Notes under the pieces: model-generated
Told to the model about the DNA's origin: nothing
Database searches by the model: none
Seen by the model: only the letters and a program-made list of their open reading frames with translations
Shown: positions 21,300 through 34,400 of the stretch, one piece after another
Layout: each line of letters begins with the position of its first letter
How positions within the stretch are numbered: position 1 is the first letter of the stretch
Source of the DNA: Megamerina dolium
Lineage: Eukaryota; Arthropoda; Insecta; Diptera; Megamerinidae
Reading direction: 5' to 3'
Assembly: GCA_963854835.1 (NCBI GenBank)
Contig: OY978529.1
Span: forward strand, 39,118,055-39,182,054
DNA: 64,000 nucleotides
Position numbers and translations under genes: made by a program

Positions 21300-21735
21300 C
21301 TCCTTTAAACTTCTAATTGGAGCATAGGGCCTCCACAAGGCTTCGCCATCACACACGGTTTTGGGCAGTTGATCTAGCGCCTTCCCATGTGATGCCGGCA
21401 GCAGCTAGCTCACCCAGTATTGATCGTCTCCAGGTGTTTCTTGGTCGTCCGCGGCCTCTGCTCCCTTGCGGGTTCCACTCAAGCGACATTCGCGTGATGC
21501 TATCTGGCTGTTTTCTTAGCGTGTGGCCAATCCAGTGCCACTTTCTACGCTTAATCTGGATCAGTATGGGCTCTACGCTCGTCAGACGCCATAGTGCCTC
21601 GTTTGAAATAGTGTTAGGCCAGAAAATTCTACAAATGACCCTCAAACACTTGTTGACGAAAGCTTGCAGTCTCTGCGTGATGGAGTTCGAGATCAGCCAT
21701 GTTTCACTTCCGTACAAGCATATCTTATAGTTTTA
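21300..21735 (-). pseudogene. RTE-like LINE, 3' end of the ORF (copy 1)
   Basis: The minus strand encodes the C-terminal part of a non-LTR reverse transcriptase protein. Blocks in order are YGSETWLISNS, KCLRVICRIFWPNTISNEAL, RRKWHWIGHTLRKQ, ITRMSLEWNPQG, RGRGRPRNTWRRS and ITWEGARSTAQNRV, then an in-frame TGA, RSLVEALCSN and a stop near 21316. The catalytic domain is missing, so this is a 5'-truncated, dead copy. The same family occurs at 30600-31445. Such C-terminal blocks are usual in RTE-type elements; the clade is tentative. The left flank changes to mariner sequence soon after 21735. Confidence 0.75.
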
Positions 21736-21774
21736 TCCTTCACAACAGGCAGTTGATTTATATACGATATAATG

Positions 21775-22500
21775 TCAATAGCTAAAATCTGGCAACACCA
21801 TAATAAGAAAATCAATTTGGCCAAAGTTCGACCGTGGTGCTTCAAAAGACATGTATAAAATCGTAACAGGTGACTAATTATGGATATATGCGTATGAACT
21901 GGAAACAAGTAATCGCCCGTGTGGGTGATCCAGACGAGCGAAGTCCAACAAAAGTTGTTTGGGCCCGCTGCACATTGAAGCAAATGGTCGCCGGTTTCTT
22001 CGGTCGAATGGGTCATATGGGCACTGTTCTACTTGAGCAACGTAGGATGGTCAATTTTGTGTGGTATACGACCATTTGTTTGCCGGAAGTTTTTTGAGAA
22101 ATTCGCAAAACCAACCGCCAAAGACGAATCATTCTCCATCATGACAACAAGAGCTCTTATACATCTCGTCAAACAAGTGAATTTTTGAGCAGTCAAAACA
22201 TCGAATTAATGACTCATCCTCCATACAGTCCTGATTTGGCACCCAATGACTTCTTCTTGTTCCTGAATATCAAAGGTAAACTGCGTGGTTAACGATTTAT
22301 GAGCGCCAAAGAAGCAATTGAAGCGTTCAAAACCATGTTTTGGAAGTGTCTCAAGAGGAATGGGAATATTGCTATGACAAAGGGTTTGAACGAATGCAAA
22401 AGTGCATTGATCATCATGATGAATACTTTGAAGAACAATAAAGCCATTTTCATTTACAAATGTTTGTAATTATTTGCTATTCCCGAAATATAAATAGTAG
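21775..22500 (+). pseudogene. Mariner transposase fragment
   Basis: Translation in changing frames gives the central and C-terminal parts of a mariner transposase. These are SKDMYKIVTGD (first catalytic Asp, followed by a stop) then WIYAYELET, KQMVAGFFGRMGHMG, VLLEQRR, WYTTICLPEVF, HHDNKSSYTS (second Asp), HPPYSPDLAPNDFFLF (third Asp), EEWEYCYDKGFERMQKCIDHH and YFEEQ. The N-terminal DNA-binding region is missing, and there are at least three stops and two frame changes. It is better preserved than the mariner at 2.1-2.9 kb and looks like an irritans-type mariner. Inactive. Confidence 0.8.
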
Positions 22501-22509
22501 CCCTCGTAC

Positions 22510-23699
22510 AATATTTAGAAGAGATGTGATTCTTCTATATTACAATATAAATTCGATTATGCTTCAGCGGTCTTTTCTATTGATGATGTCCATACAAATA
22601 TTTGCTAAGTTAGTTAAAATTTTTAGAATGAACAAATAATTGACGATGTACGTTATGTAGATAGAAGAAAACATAATCCCTTTTATTTCATTCTATGTAC
22701 ACATTATACTTGGGGCTATCAGAAATAATATCGTAAACTAATGATTGTACCAACTGCATATTAATTGAATGCATGGGCAAGAACATCAATGAAAATGTCT
22801 GTATGTATGCATACATGTGTATACAAGTATGTGACATATTTATCGTTTGAATTGCATTTCCGCTTGAGTATGCAATAAAAGCATTTCACATTTTTTTATT
22901 GGTAGGTAATTTACTTTATGCATGGGTATGGACGTAATTTACATGAACGCATGTATCTTCGAATGGTTGTCTGATGTCATATACAACATTTGTATGCATG
23001 TCTACGGATGTATAACTTTGTATGTATCTGCCTATAATGATGTTTAAACTTTTATCGTATATGCTATTACAAGTTGGCATTTGTTCAGTACTGAAAGTTC
23101 TGAAACCATACATAACAACAATTGCAACAACTGAGTACCTATATGCATTCATCAATAAAAACAATGTCACCATCAACAATTTGCAATTTGGTATGTGTGT
23201 GTGTGTGTGTGTGTGCGAGTATACTATATATGTATATGGCTGTAGGTAAAATTTATAGGCAGGACATCATTACATTACAAAATTCTTATATGTGATGATA
23301 TGCACATATGTTTATGTGCATGTAAACTGGGACAGACAATGTTTGTCAAGTGTACTATCATAGTTTGTACACGCCACAATTGTGTTGTAAGAACCTGACA
23401 AAGTACAATACATATTTCAACATGTGTGACTATATTTTTGTTTGTTTTGGGGAGGGATTGAATTTAGTTGCACACGCTACGTAGCATGATGCAATATTGA
23501 GCTGAGAATGAAATGTAATGTATGTACATATAAACAGACGACTGCATTGGGAAAAATGACGCCAATGTTAAATTTTCTGAAAATGACCATCCGTTCACTT
23601 TACTTGTATGCATGATATTTAAGAATATAATTGGGTAAATTCAAAATGTTGTAATTTCTTAACTGAAAGTATTAGTGCATTAGATGGTTGTATTTTAAA
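22510..23699. other. Stretch without recognised genes
   Basis: AT-rich sequence with a (TG)n run at 23194-23215 and TATGTATG-type simple sequence; nothing else recognised. Confidence 0.45.
23194..23215. repeat. (TG)n microsatellite
   Basis: About eleven TG units. Confidence 0.9.
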
Positions 23700-24750
23700 A
23701 ATTGGAAGAGCATACATTTTGCAGGGATGTCTTCCTAAAGGGTCGACGTAGGGCTTTAATATATTCGGAAGAAATGTTGTGATAAAGAATTAATAGCCTA
23801 CGGTTATATGATTCCTCATCAAGTATGGGAGTTTCTTGTCAATTTTCAAGTGCTTTCTAGTTCATTTTGTAGGGAAACTTCCCTATGGCGTGTAAATAGA
23901 AAGTATGTTCAGAAAAAATTTTGAGTGTTATAAATTAATGAGGGTCGACAATACATTTTACCACTCTAATGGCGATTCCGATCAATTATGTGGTTATTTA
24001 TCGATTTTCAAGTGCTTTCAAGTTCATTATGTAGGGGAATCTTCCTAAAAAGTAAGGAGAGGAAGTAAAGAGAAGCATGGTAACAAATTTCACCACTATA
24101 GGTGCAATTCATGGAGTTATCTGTCGATTTTGAAGGTGATCTTCCTTAAGGAGTACTAATATGAAGGATAACTGTCAGCAAGAATATTGAGTATTAAAAA
24201 TTAAACGTGCTGGATTATATCGTTTATTCCTCTAAGGTCACTTTGGAACGATGGTAGAGAAATTTATATAAAAAACGTCAAATTTGTAGGTGAACCCCTC
24301 TAAGGATCTCACTGACCTTCCTTAATTGCGATCGGTCATACACTTCACCCTTTCTAGGAATGATTTCTCGGCAATTATGCGGTTATTTGTAGGTTTTCCG
24401 TTGATTTTAAGTTCATTTTGTAGAGAAGTCTCCTTAAAGAGCAAAGACAGGAAGAAAGAATGCTTAAATAATTGTTGTTGAATGTTTAATAGTAAGAATT
24501 AATGGTGGTCAGTTATACATTGCGGTACTCTAGGAGCAATTCCTGGTCCACTATATGGTTATTTATGTATTTTCATGTGCTTTTGAATTACTTTTGTAGG
24601 ACAGCTTCTCTTAGAAGTAGGGAGAGGGGCTACAATTTTGAGACATAATGTTGAGGAGCAAAAATTAATGGGAGTCGCTGCAACATTTTACCCTTCTAGG
24701 AGTGATTCTGGGCATTTTAATGAATACTTGTTCCAATTATTCGATCACGA
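23700..24750 (+). repeat. Satellite family A array
   Basis: Diverged tandem units with cores near 23862, 24022, 24272, 24410 and 24585. Each carries the order AATTAATGGRGGTCG, ATTTTACCNCTCTAG, GATTCCTGGNCA, GTTATTTGTCGATTTTC and AGTTCATTTTGTAGGG, in places with indels. Spacing varies from about 120 to 175 bases. Confidence 0.7.
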
Positions 24751-26229
24751 ACATTTTTAATATCAACTTTCTCATATGTCTTTAATACCAAATATTCAGC
24801 ATATTTATTCTAATGAAGTTAAATTTAATATAATTTATAATAATATAGATTTATAGTTGTATTTAATACATCAATTGGTACTGCAGTGTTATGGTCTTTG
24901 ACCAATTTCTCGAACTCTGAATCATTATAATAAATACTTCATAAATCAATTCCATTTAATGTTGATTTGAATATTAAACAAAACGAGCCGATTACTTTAA
25001 TGATATGCGCAGACATATTTCTTCTTTTAACTTTCTCCTATACCATGAAAAATATACACATACACGTGTACTAATATATACAGTATTATATGTTGCTTCC
25101 ATGAGTAAATAAATCACAATGGTAAATGGTAAAAGGTTCATTTCTGAAGAAAATTTTCTATATAAATGTCATAAACTTTTAAATAGGCTCATCGTTCATT
25201 GTTTTTTAGTTTTTTTTTTGTATTTTTTTTGGTGTCACATAGTAATGTCATAAAGTTTATATAGAAATTATGTGTTTGTACGTATGTGCTTAAATAAATC
25301 ATATATGAATGGGTTTCTTCTTTTACATAAAGACAAAAGGGATGGCCATTTATGAAGGGATATTCTTATTTTAAACGTTTGAGGAGAACTTAAAAAATAT
25401 ATATTTATTTCTGGGCATAATTTTGAATATTGCCCTCTTTTTGTTTGTGACAATTAATTTATGTGAAAGATGATAGAGAAGGATACTTCTTATAAATTCA
25501 CGTATTTCATTTGGCATAGCTTTATCTTTTCCTTTTGAATAGATCACAAATTTATATAATTTTATATCAAAATGCTTTTAATGCCCAACGATCCGTATCA
25601 TCCCCGCCACTCTGAGTCGAATATAGTAATACGTGCTAAGATATAGATTTAAGTATGATAGTATAATATTTCCTCTTTAAAGTGTGACAATCTTGACTTA
25701 TTACCCTACATACGTGCTTCCTTATAAAAACATGAAAAAGGACATAAATTAATACTCTCTCGTTTTATTTTATTTTATTGCTTCTACATACTACTGCTGT
25801 CCATCCAATGACGGTCGGTCATCCCTCGTTATTATTTTTATACTCATCATCAACATCATAGTCAACATAATCATTATCATCATCATCATCATCATCATGA
25901 TCATCATCATGCTATTTTGCCAGCAATTTAGTTTTCCTTAATATTTTACATGCACGCACTGATGTACAGCGGTGGAAATTTCTATGAAGTCAAACAAAAT
26001 TTCATTTATTTTATTAACTTTAAATGTTTTTTTTTTAATTATTCTCTGTTTAAAGTAGGTGATTTCAAAAGATAACACGGAAAAAATACGAGATAAAAAT
26101 GTTTATACGTATTTATTTGGGGTCGCTGAATTCAAACCTGGGTTTGATTTGATTCGGTCAGACCACACTTCATATCTAACCTCAAAAGAATTACGAAACT
26201 TGAAACGTTCATTAAAATATCCTGAATCG
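24751..26229. other. Stretch without recognised genes
   Basis: AT-rich sequence with a (CAT)n run near 25876-25910. No gene or element recognised. Confidence 0.45.
25876..25910. repeat. (ATC)n microsatellite
   Basis: About eleven ATC units with one interruption (GATC). Confidence 0.85.
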
Positions 26230-26620
26230 CAGCAAGTGGGTAAGCATAAATTAATTTTTTTTTCAACATTTTTCTTGGCATATACTCACCCATATCTCAA
26301 CTTCTTAGAGGCGGTTCCTCGTAAAGTTGACGTTCTTGGAAATTTCGCTCCCACCGATTCCAGAGTGTCCTTCAAAAAGTAAAAAAAATATGACAGATTC
26401 TCATAAATTTTTCATTTTACCTTTTTTTGAGGTACTACTTGCCCCCTACAAAATTGACTTTCTTAGACATTTCACTTCCACCGCCTCCAAAATTCCTATA
26501 TAAGTAAATTTTTCTGAACATACATACTTAACCTCTATGTTCACTATTTATGGACGCTTCTTTACAAAATGGACTCAAAAATCTGTAAATACCCAGAATT
26601 GTCCATAGAGGCAAAGTCAA
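26230..26620 (-). repeat. Satellite family A, reverse orientation
   Basis: Reverse complement near 26560-26612 reads GACAATTCTGGGTATTTAC, AGATTTTTGAGTCCATTTTG and TAAAGAAGCGTCC, which matches the family A order. Two to three very diverged units. Confidence 0.5.
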
Positions 26621-26734
26621 TTGTCAGAAATGAACTTTAATTTGAAAAATTACTTACAAAAATTCTGAAATTATATGAATTTGCACCTTTCGCATATTAG
26701 AATTCATTCATTCAGTCATATATAACCATTACAG

Positions 26735-27000
26735 CCCATTATTGAGTTACGGCCGACCTCAGCAGTTCTCTCTAGGCGTCTCTGTTTTGCGCGCGTCTTC
26801 TCCATTCAGTTACACCAAGGGCAGATATGTTTTCCGGGACCTGGACCTTCCACCGGAAGCATGACCTTCACCTTCTTCATCGTCCAACGGCTTCCGTTTC
26901 AAACACCTTTTTCGCCGGATCTTTTTTATAAATACGCGCAACATGCCATAGCCACCACAGACGATGAATAGTGGTGCGTTGGACTATGTCAATTTGAATT
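26735..27000 (-). pseudogene. 3' end of another non-LTR retrotransposon
   Basis: The minus strand gives a decayed C-terminal tail typical of LINE proteins: RTTIHRLWWLWHVARI, KKDPAKKVFE, then LGVTEWRRRAQNRDA, a stop, RELLRSAVTQ and the end of the frame. It is GC-richer than its surroundings. It differs from the RTE-like family at 21.3 and 30.6 kb. Clade unresolved. Confidence 0.6.
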
Positions 27001-27244
27001 TACACCTTTCGCATATGAGAAATGGTTCTATATCAATTTCGACCACAATAACTTTAAGTGTGTTATATTTACGAGTATGTACTATATAACTATGAGAATT
27101 TACTTTCTGCATGACTGCTTGGTTATGTGAGTGTATTTGTGTGTGTGTGTGTGTCTTAACATTTTATTGTTTGTTTATTTGTTGGTAAGATAATTTGATT
27201 TGTTTTTATTGTACACCCACTTTCTGGACATTGCTGTTGGTGTT

Positions 27245-27285
<41 letters not shown>

Positions 27286-29454
27286 TGTTGTTGTTGTTGT
27301 TGCTGGAGGTAGTGTCAACTTTAAAATACATATTTATTATGCAAAGTGTGTCTGTAGTTAAATCCACAGAACAAAATGAAAATGAAAATGAAAATAAAAA
27401 TGCAAAAAATGGTTTGAGTTTTTGTTGGCTAATTTTTAGCTTTCTATTTAGATTTTGATTATTTGAATGATTTTGAAACCAAAAATCCTGTTAGTGATAT
27501 GCATATAAAGTGGTTATGATATTTGGTATGTATTTTGCTCTGTAGTTTGTTCATTTGCCATAAGCAACAACAACAATCAAACACACTGAAGAAAGTGTCA
27601 ATAATTTGATTAATTTCTTTTTACATAATGACAGTTGGTAGATAGAATATAAAATTTTATACTGACATTTTAATTAATTTCAAATGAATTCATGGCCATC
27701 GAAATGTGTAAAAAATTGAATTTTCTTGAAGTGAGAACTAATTTATTTTGAATTGTTTGTTAGCAAGTAATTAGCAAAATCAAGTGATAGTATGATTTTA
27801 TGAAGAAAAAATGCATATACAGTTAGAGGTCTTAGTATAAAATTTAAAAATTAAATATGATATGATTAGCAGTATTTTTTAAGCGAAAAATTTTACCATC
27901 GTTCAAGTGGATCTATCTCGAAAATAAGCCGATGAAAAAATCAAAATAAAATGCGGGAGAAATTGTGGTTGAAGCAAGGTCACAGACAATGGCAAGAGAT
28001 GGATCTGGCAGATCTGGCTAGAGATAGGATGAGATCCTTTGAAGTATTAACAATATATTTAAACAGTCTTACAGAGCAGGATTAGCACTTTTTCAAATAA
28101 AACCTCGTGGAATAATGCTCTCATTAGTAGAAAATTACTAAAGGTGATCGTACAAAAAGTCATATATTTGATTTAATAAAAATCACTTTCAAGTATTTAT
28201 ATTCAACTGCATGTACTATATAGATGTACTCATATAAATAAAAACCCTCCTATATTCACACATAGAAATTTCATTTTATAGCTCGTAAAATGTAAATGAT
28301 TGACATATGAGTGATTGATGCTATACAATGGATTTGTTATTATTGTTGTTGAGGATGCTCTTGTTATCGCCGGTTGCGTTTTCAGCAAACAAACAAAAAA
28401 TAAAAAAATGCTCAAACAAATGAAAGTCTAATGATTTGTGTGCTCGATATTGTACACAATGTATATTTATTTTCATGCAATCATAAAAAAGAACACAACA
28501 ACAATATGATAAATAAAAATATACTTTCAAAATTGGGTTTGAGGCGTTAAAATAACAAAACAAAAACACCAGAAAAAAAATCAAACAAATATGTTAGAAT
28601 AATGTTCAAGTATGCAAATGAATTTGGCAGTGCGAGAATGAGATAAAATAGAATAAAATACTGAAAAGAAATATCCTTTATTTGAAGTTGTGCTCGATTA
28701 AGCAATGATTGATTGAGGAAATAAAGAACTATAGACATGTGTATCTACTCGTATATAATCTTTTGTATATGAGTATATGTACGAGTATAATAAATTATTT
28801 GTTTTTAGCCACAGACAATGTATGCATATTGGGTATCAAATAAATAATTGAGTGAAATATAAGCACTAAATTAACGTGGATATTTTAGGCATATTTTAAG
28901 GTAGAGAGTGTGGATCGATTATTTCACATCAAGTTGCCAGAGAAAAGATTTAAATTACTACTATTACAGTCTTAGATTTGAAGACACAATGGCATTTTGA
29001 TTCATACCTCTGATTAAGGTATGAATCAAAGCGGGATAAAGTGATCTACGTACAAAATTGCAAAGACTTGGCCAACACTTGAATGAGCATATATCCAAAC
29101 TCATTCCAAGTGAGATTAGATTTACTAACCTAGGACTACCAGTGGGTGTTATATGATCACATCGTGACGGAATAAATTCTGAAAAAAGAGAACTATCATA
29201 TTTTTCTTCTTTTTAATGATCTATTGCCAAAATCTAAATCTCAGATGATTCTCCTGTGGCTAAAATATCGAATTGAATGACCAACTGATCCTTGGTGGGT
29301 ATAGTAGGTACTTGGTCCTTGCACAGACCGCTCTCTGCCATAGCACTGATGTGTTCAGTGGAATGAAAAGTGTTGTAATTGCTTAAAGACACCATCATGG
29401 ATTCGTTCTAGACTGAAACTGACCCAAATTCATAATTTAATGCGATAACCTTAC
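27001..29454. other. Stretch without recognised genes
   Basis: AT-rich sequence with a compound (GTA)n(GTT)n microsatellite at 27244-27302. No gene recognised. Confidence 0.45.
27244..27302. repeat. Compound (GTA)n(GTT)n microsatellite
   Basis: About fourteen GTA units pass directly into about six GTT units. Confidence 0.95.
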
Positions 29455-29605
29455 TACCTTAGCGTTAGTGCGTTGGCTTTCTGAGTTAAAGGTCGTGGGT
29501 TCAATGTTACCCACCTTCGGCACTTCGGCAGTAACAATTTGCCATGAACACGTTTCTAAAAGAGCTCTATGGCAAAGTCCCTACATTGTCTGAATAAAAG
29601 CCTTA
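29455..29605 (+). mobile_element. SINE fragment (same family as 20149)
   Basis: Matches the head and first half of the SINE: TAGTGCGTTGG, GGTCGTGGGTTCAAT (B-box region), CCCACCT, GGCAGTAACAATTTG and TCTAAAAGAGCTCTATGGCAA. An internal deletion removes sequence between the B box and the CCCACC block. The 3' half and tail are missing. Confidence 0.65.
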
Positions 29606-30310
29606 TGACCTTGGTCATATGTCTATTACGGAAAACATTCCAGACAGAGACATAATTTGCTCGAGGAATGATCTTTTGATTGGAAAACGAGATTTCGATC
29701 GATCATTATTTCGGACCGAAATGAATGGGACGGCCTTGAATGGTTCACGGATGGTTCGAAAACAGATACTGAAGTCGGTGCAGGGGTCTATGGACCTAAT
29801 ACTAGGATTACAGAATCTATGGCCACCTGACCCAGTGTTTTCCAGGCTGAGATTAATACAATATCAATCTGTGCAATGGTAAAGAGGAGTCAATGACACA
29901 CATTTAGCAATCTATACAGATAATCAAGCTTCATTATTATAAGCACTGGCTTCGGCTGTCTTTGGATTCAAAAGTAGTGGAAGAATGCTACACAAACCTA
30001 GAAACCTTGGGTACAGCGAACAATGTTGTACTGTGTTGAGTCACAGGACACTCTGTAATTGAAGGTAATAAAATTGCTGACCAATTAGCTAGGATTGGCT
30101 CAGCAACAAAACTTATTGGTCCTGAACCATACTGTGGTATAAACTGGGCAGAAGCTAAATTCAAAATTGATAACTGGGAACATAACCTCAAAATTTCTTA
30201 TTGGGAGGGGCTTCATACACTGCGCTCAGCTAACAGACTGGTATGACCATATACCTATAATGGGGAACTTTGCAAAATGAGCAAGCAGATATTTGGAAAC
30301 TAGAACTAGG
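29606..30310 (+). pseudogene. LINE RNase H domain, decayed
   Basis: Plus-strand translation in changing frames gives a non-LTR-type RNase H: LEWFTDGSKTDTEVGAGVYG (first Asp), VFQAEINTI (Glu), IYTDNQAS (Asp), VVEECYTNLETLGTANNVV, VTGHSVIEGNKIADQLARI (His and last Asp), then GPEPYCGINWAEAKFKIDNW. The catalytic residues are all still recognisable, but several frame changes and stops break it. The reverse transcriptase is absent. It would belong to an I-, LOA- or Jockey-type LINE; the clade is not resolved. Confidence 0.7.
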
Positions 30311-30599
30311 CTTCATTATTTTCGTCGAGATCAACTGGATCCGGAAGAAATAAAAAATATTCCTGTGATGGACACTCTCAACTTCATCCGCAAAGTGGAA
30401 AAGTTACGATTATAATTACTAGTTAAGAGAAATATTCAAAAATGGTAAAAATCCGATGAAAATTACGCCTACATGTTCAGACAAAAGTATGTTTTTGACT
30501 GCACTTTGCTTAAAATCCACCAAGAAAATATGCCTGTATTGTAAATGTATTAATTTAATTGAGCTAATTTGTTGACTTTTATTTACTTTTTTTCCTCTT

Positions 30600-31445
30600 G
30601 TTCACTCCTCTCGGGGGCATAGGGCCTCAACAAGACTCTTACATCGTACACGGTTCTGTGCTGTTATTTTTGCGCCATCTCATATTGTGTTGACCTCAGC
30701 TAGCTCGTGCAATATCGACCTGCTCTAAGTATTTTTGGGCCGACCGCGACCTCTTCTTCCTTGCGTGTTCCAGTCTAGTGCCATTTTTGTAATGCTATCT
30801 GACGGTTTTCTTAGCGTGAGACCTATCCATCGCCACTTTCTGTTTTTTATTTGCCACAGAACGGGTTCTTCATTCGTTAATCTCCACAGCGCGTCGTTGC
30901 TGATGGTGGTCGGCCAGAATATTCTACAGATGATGCGGAGGCATCTGTTGACGAAAATTTGTAGCTTTTATGTGATGGTGTAAGAGGTCAGGCATATTTC
31001 ACTTCCGTGCAACAATACTGACTTCACACATGAGCTGAACATTCGCAGTTTTATGCAGTCAACATCTTCATTAGCTCCACCGTCTGCCTTAATAATGCAG
31101 CCGAGGTAACAGAAGCTTTCAACAAATTCCACCGGGCGTCCGTCGACCATTATATGGCTTCCGTTTTTGTGGTTGACTCTCGTGGCCTTGGTCTTTGCAA
31201 TGTTGACCTCAAGTCCGACAGTACGTGCCAGCGCGACTAAGGTGTCCGCTTTCGCTTGCATGTCGATAAGTCTGTGTGAGAGTAGACAGATGTCATCGGC
31301 GAAGTCCAAGTCCTCCAGATGTCTTCTAAAATTCTATACGATGCCTCTCTTGTATAAGGTAAGTTAGCTCATGACGTCTTCTAGAACAATGGTGAAGAGA
31401 AGGGGCCACAGGGGGCAACCTTGCCTTACACTCGCATTGGTGGTA
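30600..31445 (-). pseudogene. RTE-like LINE, RT palm to 3' end (copy 2)
   Basis: The minus strand reads VRQGCPLWPLLFTIVLEDV near 31440-31385, then LDFADDICLLSH (the catalytic YADD as FADD), VGLEVNIAKTKATRVN, FCYLGCIIKADGGANEDVDC and VKSVLLHGSEICL. After a frame change come CLRIICRIFWP, RKWRWIGLTLRK, WNTQGRRGRGRP and the 3' end near 30610. It belongs to the same family as 21300-21735 and extends further upstream. A deletion and frameshifts make it inactive. Confidence 0.75.
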
Positions 31446-31912
31446 CTCATAAATTTTCAGTTTTCTTATATATAAACAACACTATTTTTTCGAGAAATTT
31501 CTGAATGAGTATTATCTTTGAATTGGCACCAAAATTGATTCTTTGACTTCTTGTGAATTTAGAGTAAAGGAGCAGGTTCTGCGAAGACCAATAAGACATG
31601 GTCCGGCGCTTCTCAAATTATGCAACTTCACCACATTTATATAACTACTTATGAGTACATATTGAGAGATATTTGATATTAATATTCTAATAAAAACACA
31701 ATACACACAAATAATTACAATACTATGTGTAACTGTATATTCCTGTTGTTTAATTTCCTGTAACGAATAACATCATTCGATTGAGTCACAGTTGCTTGCT
31801 GTTTTTACAACTGCCGTAGATTCTATGTATTTCATTTGTGATTGACGTACACAATAAAAACATTACATAAAACATGATATAAAAATTATATGTATATAAA
31901 CACAAAAAGGGC

Positions 31913-31940
31913 GAGGGAGAGAGAGAGAGCGAGAGAGAGT
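31913..31940. repeat. (GA)n microsatellite, interrupted
   Basis: GAGGGAGAGAGAGAGAGCGA-type run of about 28 bases. Confidence 0.8.
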
Positions 31941-32880
31941 GAAGAAAAATGAAGTAAAAATAGAAACTTCTAATCAAATATACACCATGCACATATACGA
32001 GTACATATAAATGTGTCTGTAGTTGTACATAAATACAAGTATGAGTACACAAAAGAGGATTCTTATATACTCATTGTAGTTGGCATTTGTTGCTTCAAGT
32101 TCATATACATATATGATACGATACGTGTATGAATGGCATATATACGAGTATTTATTTCTGATGAAAACAGCTGTGAAGTACTATTGTAATGATTGTATAT
32201 GTATTGGTTAGTATACACTATACTACATTGTATTCTGGTACGAACAAGGATATCCCATAGCATAAATGAAATTGTTTGACGCTGTGCCAAAACACTTGCA
32301 TAGATCACGTACTGGTTTTTCGTTTTTATATTGTTCTTTGTGCGACTGGTGTGCCATTTGATGTAGCATATTTTTAGGTACTTATTTCAATGTGTTTGTA
32401 ATTTATTTTTTTGTTTTCATATAAATGAATATGTAGGTAGGTAGGTACCCAGCAAACCAAATATTAAACGTTCTAAAAAATATGAAGATAAATGTAGTTT
32501 TTGTTTTCGAATGTCTCCAGTAGTAATGTTTTCAATCTGTTCATACTTTTGAATGCTCCTTTTTAGCGTTATTCTATACGAATGCGCAAAAAGTCATAAT
32601 TTTAAGCTAAACTGTAATAGTTTTTTTGAGTATTCTCATATACAACTTGTACTTTTTAAGCCTTTACTGGCAACGCTCTCATTATTCTTTCAGTGAAATC
32701 ATATTTTTGAATGTTTTCTGAGTTGAATATATACATACTCGTAATTAAGAAAGTACACAGGAATCATTGCTTTAAGAATTTTTTTTTTCAAACGTAATGT
32801 TATTTAGAAAGAAATTAATTTAGTGATATTTTGGTACAGTGGGTTGTATATAGCAAAACAATTTTTCAAATTATTGTTAT

Positions 32881-32884
<4 letters not shown>

Positions 32885-32909
<25 letters not shown>
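32885..32909. repeat. (TTG)n microsatellite
   Basis: Eight perfect TTG/GTT units. Confidence 0.9.
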
Positions 32910-32912
<3 letters not shown>

Positions 32913-33279
32913 GTTAGTGGTACATATTGTGGCTAAATTGAATTTGTTTGTAACAACATTTATATGAATGGTAGTAATTTGATTTTAGCTATATGTCCAC
33001 ATATCCACATGTATTGTATGATATAATTGATTTTCTTATTTTTTATAGCGACGGATGTCTCTTATCATATTATAATTTAGATTTATTATTTAATAATATG
33101 TTATAAGTGAGGTACATGACAATTTCCAATTATATCATATGCACTTTATTGAATAAGCTACCATATTCTTTTCTTTCTAATATGAGTTCTCTTTTTTGTT
33201 AACTTAAAAAAAATGTTAATAATATATTGAAATTATATTATTAACGAAAAGTCTCAGAATTGGTAGTCATATTGATTCT

Positions 33280-34400
33280 AAATGAAGTCCTTCCGACCTA
33301 TGAAGCTAAAACTTTGCATTGAACATTTTTTTCTTGTACTAATGGAAATATATTTTTGAAATTAAGCGTAATCGCACTAAAACCATCCCTACTTATCATA
33401 CAAAAGTATATTTTTCAATGCATTTTTTTTTTTTAGAAATTCCAACGTATAATTTGGTATGTAATAATATTTTCACAAACAAATAACTAATTTTGAATAA
33501 TATGTATAAAATCATGAAAATTAAACCTACTTCCAGTACAAAAGCATATTTTCGAGAGTGTGTTTTTTGAAATTCCGCAAGTTATTATAAATCGATCAAG
33601 CTGAAACTTGTCGAAAGAGATTATTTTTATAAATAAATGAGCGATTTTGAAAATGGGCGTAATTGATTGAAAATAACACCTACTTCCCATATAAAATTAT
33701 GTTTTCGAAAGTGTGATTTTGTAAAGTATGCACGGAAATATAGAACTATCAAGCTGAAACTTGGTATATGAAATTATTTTTACTAAGGAACAAAAGATTT
33801 TCAAAATTGAGACAATTCGATCACACACACACAAGCACATTATGATTTCGAAAATGCGTTTTTTGAAATTTGTAAATGAAAATGAAGAACTATCAAGCTA
33901 AAACTTGCCATATACGATTATTTTTACTAACGAATGAGTGGTTTGAAAAAGGGCTGTGATTTGTTTAAAAACACACCTACTTCCCATATAAAATTATGTT
34001 TTCGAATGTGAATATGTGTATTTTTGAAATAACGCACACAAATATAAAGCTACCTTACTAAAATTCTGCACAACAGATTAATTTTACTTAGGAACAAACG
34101 ATTTTCAAAATTGAGCCAATCGGATCACACACACACACATACGTTATGATTTTGAAAATATGCTTTTTGAAATTTGTAAATGGAAATGGAGAACTATTAA
34201 GCTGAAACTTACCACATACGATTATCTTTACTAAGGAATGAGGGTTTAAAAATGGGCGCAATGAAATGAAAGAAAGATTTTGAAAATTGATACAATCGAA
34301 TGGAACCTACACCTAGGTCCCGTATAAAATAATGTTTTCGAAAGTGTATTTTTGAAAATGCTTACGGAAATTTAAATTTATAGTATTAAAACTCTGTATT
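33280..34400 (-). repeat. ~150 bp satellite family B array
   Basis: Seven tandem units. The plus-strand block CCTACTTCCCATATAAAATT (or variants with CATACAAAAG) lies near 33390, 33529, 33688, 33842, 33978, 34140 and 34311. Units also carry TATCAAGCTGAAACTTG and GATTATTTTTACTAA. Mean spacing is close to 153 bases. Two units have a short (CA)n inserted before the core. Confidence 0.8.

Larger units (their letters stand above)
31446..33279. other. Stretch without recognised genes
   Basis: AT-rich sequence with (GA)n at 31913-31940 and (GTT)n at 32885-32909. No gene recognised. Confidence 0.45.
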
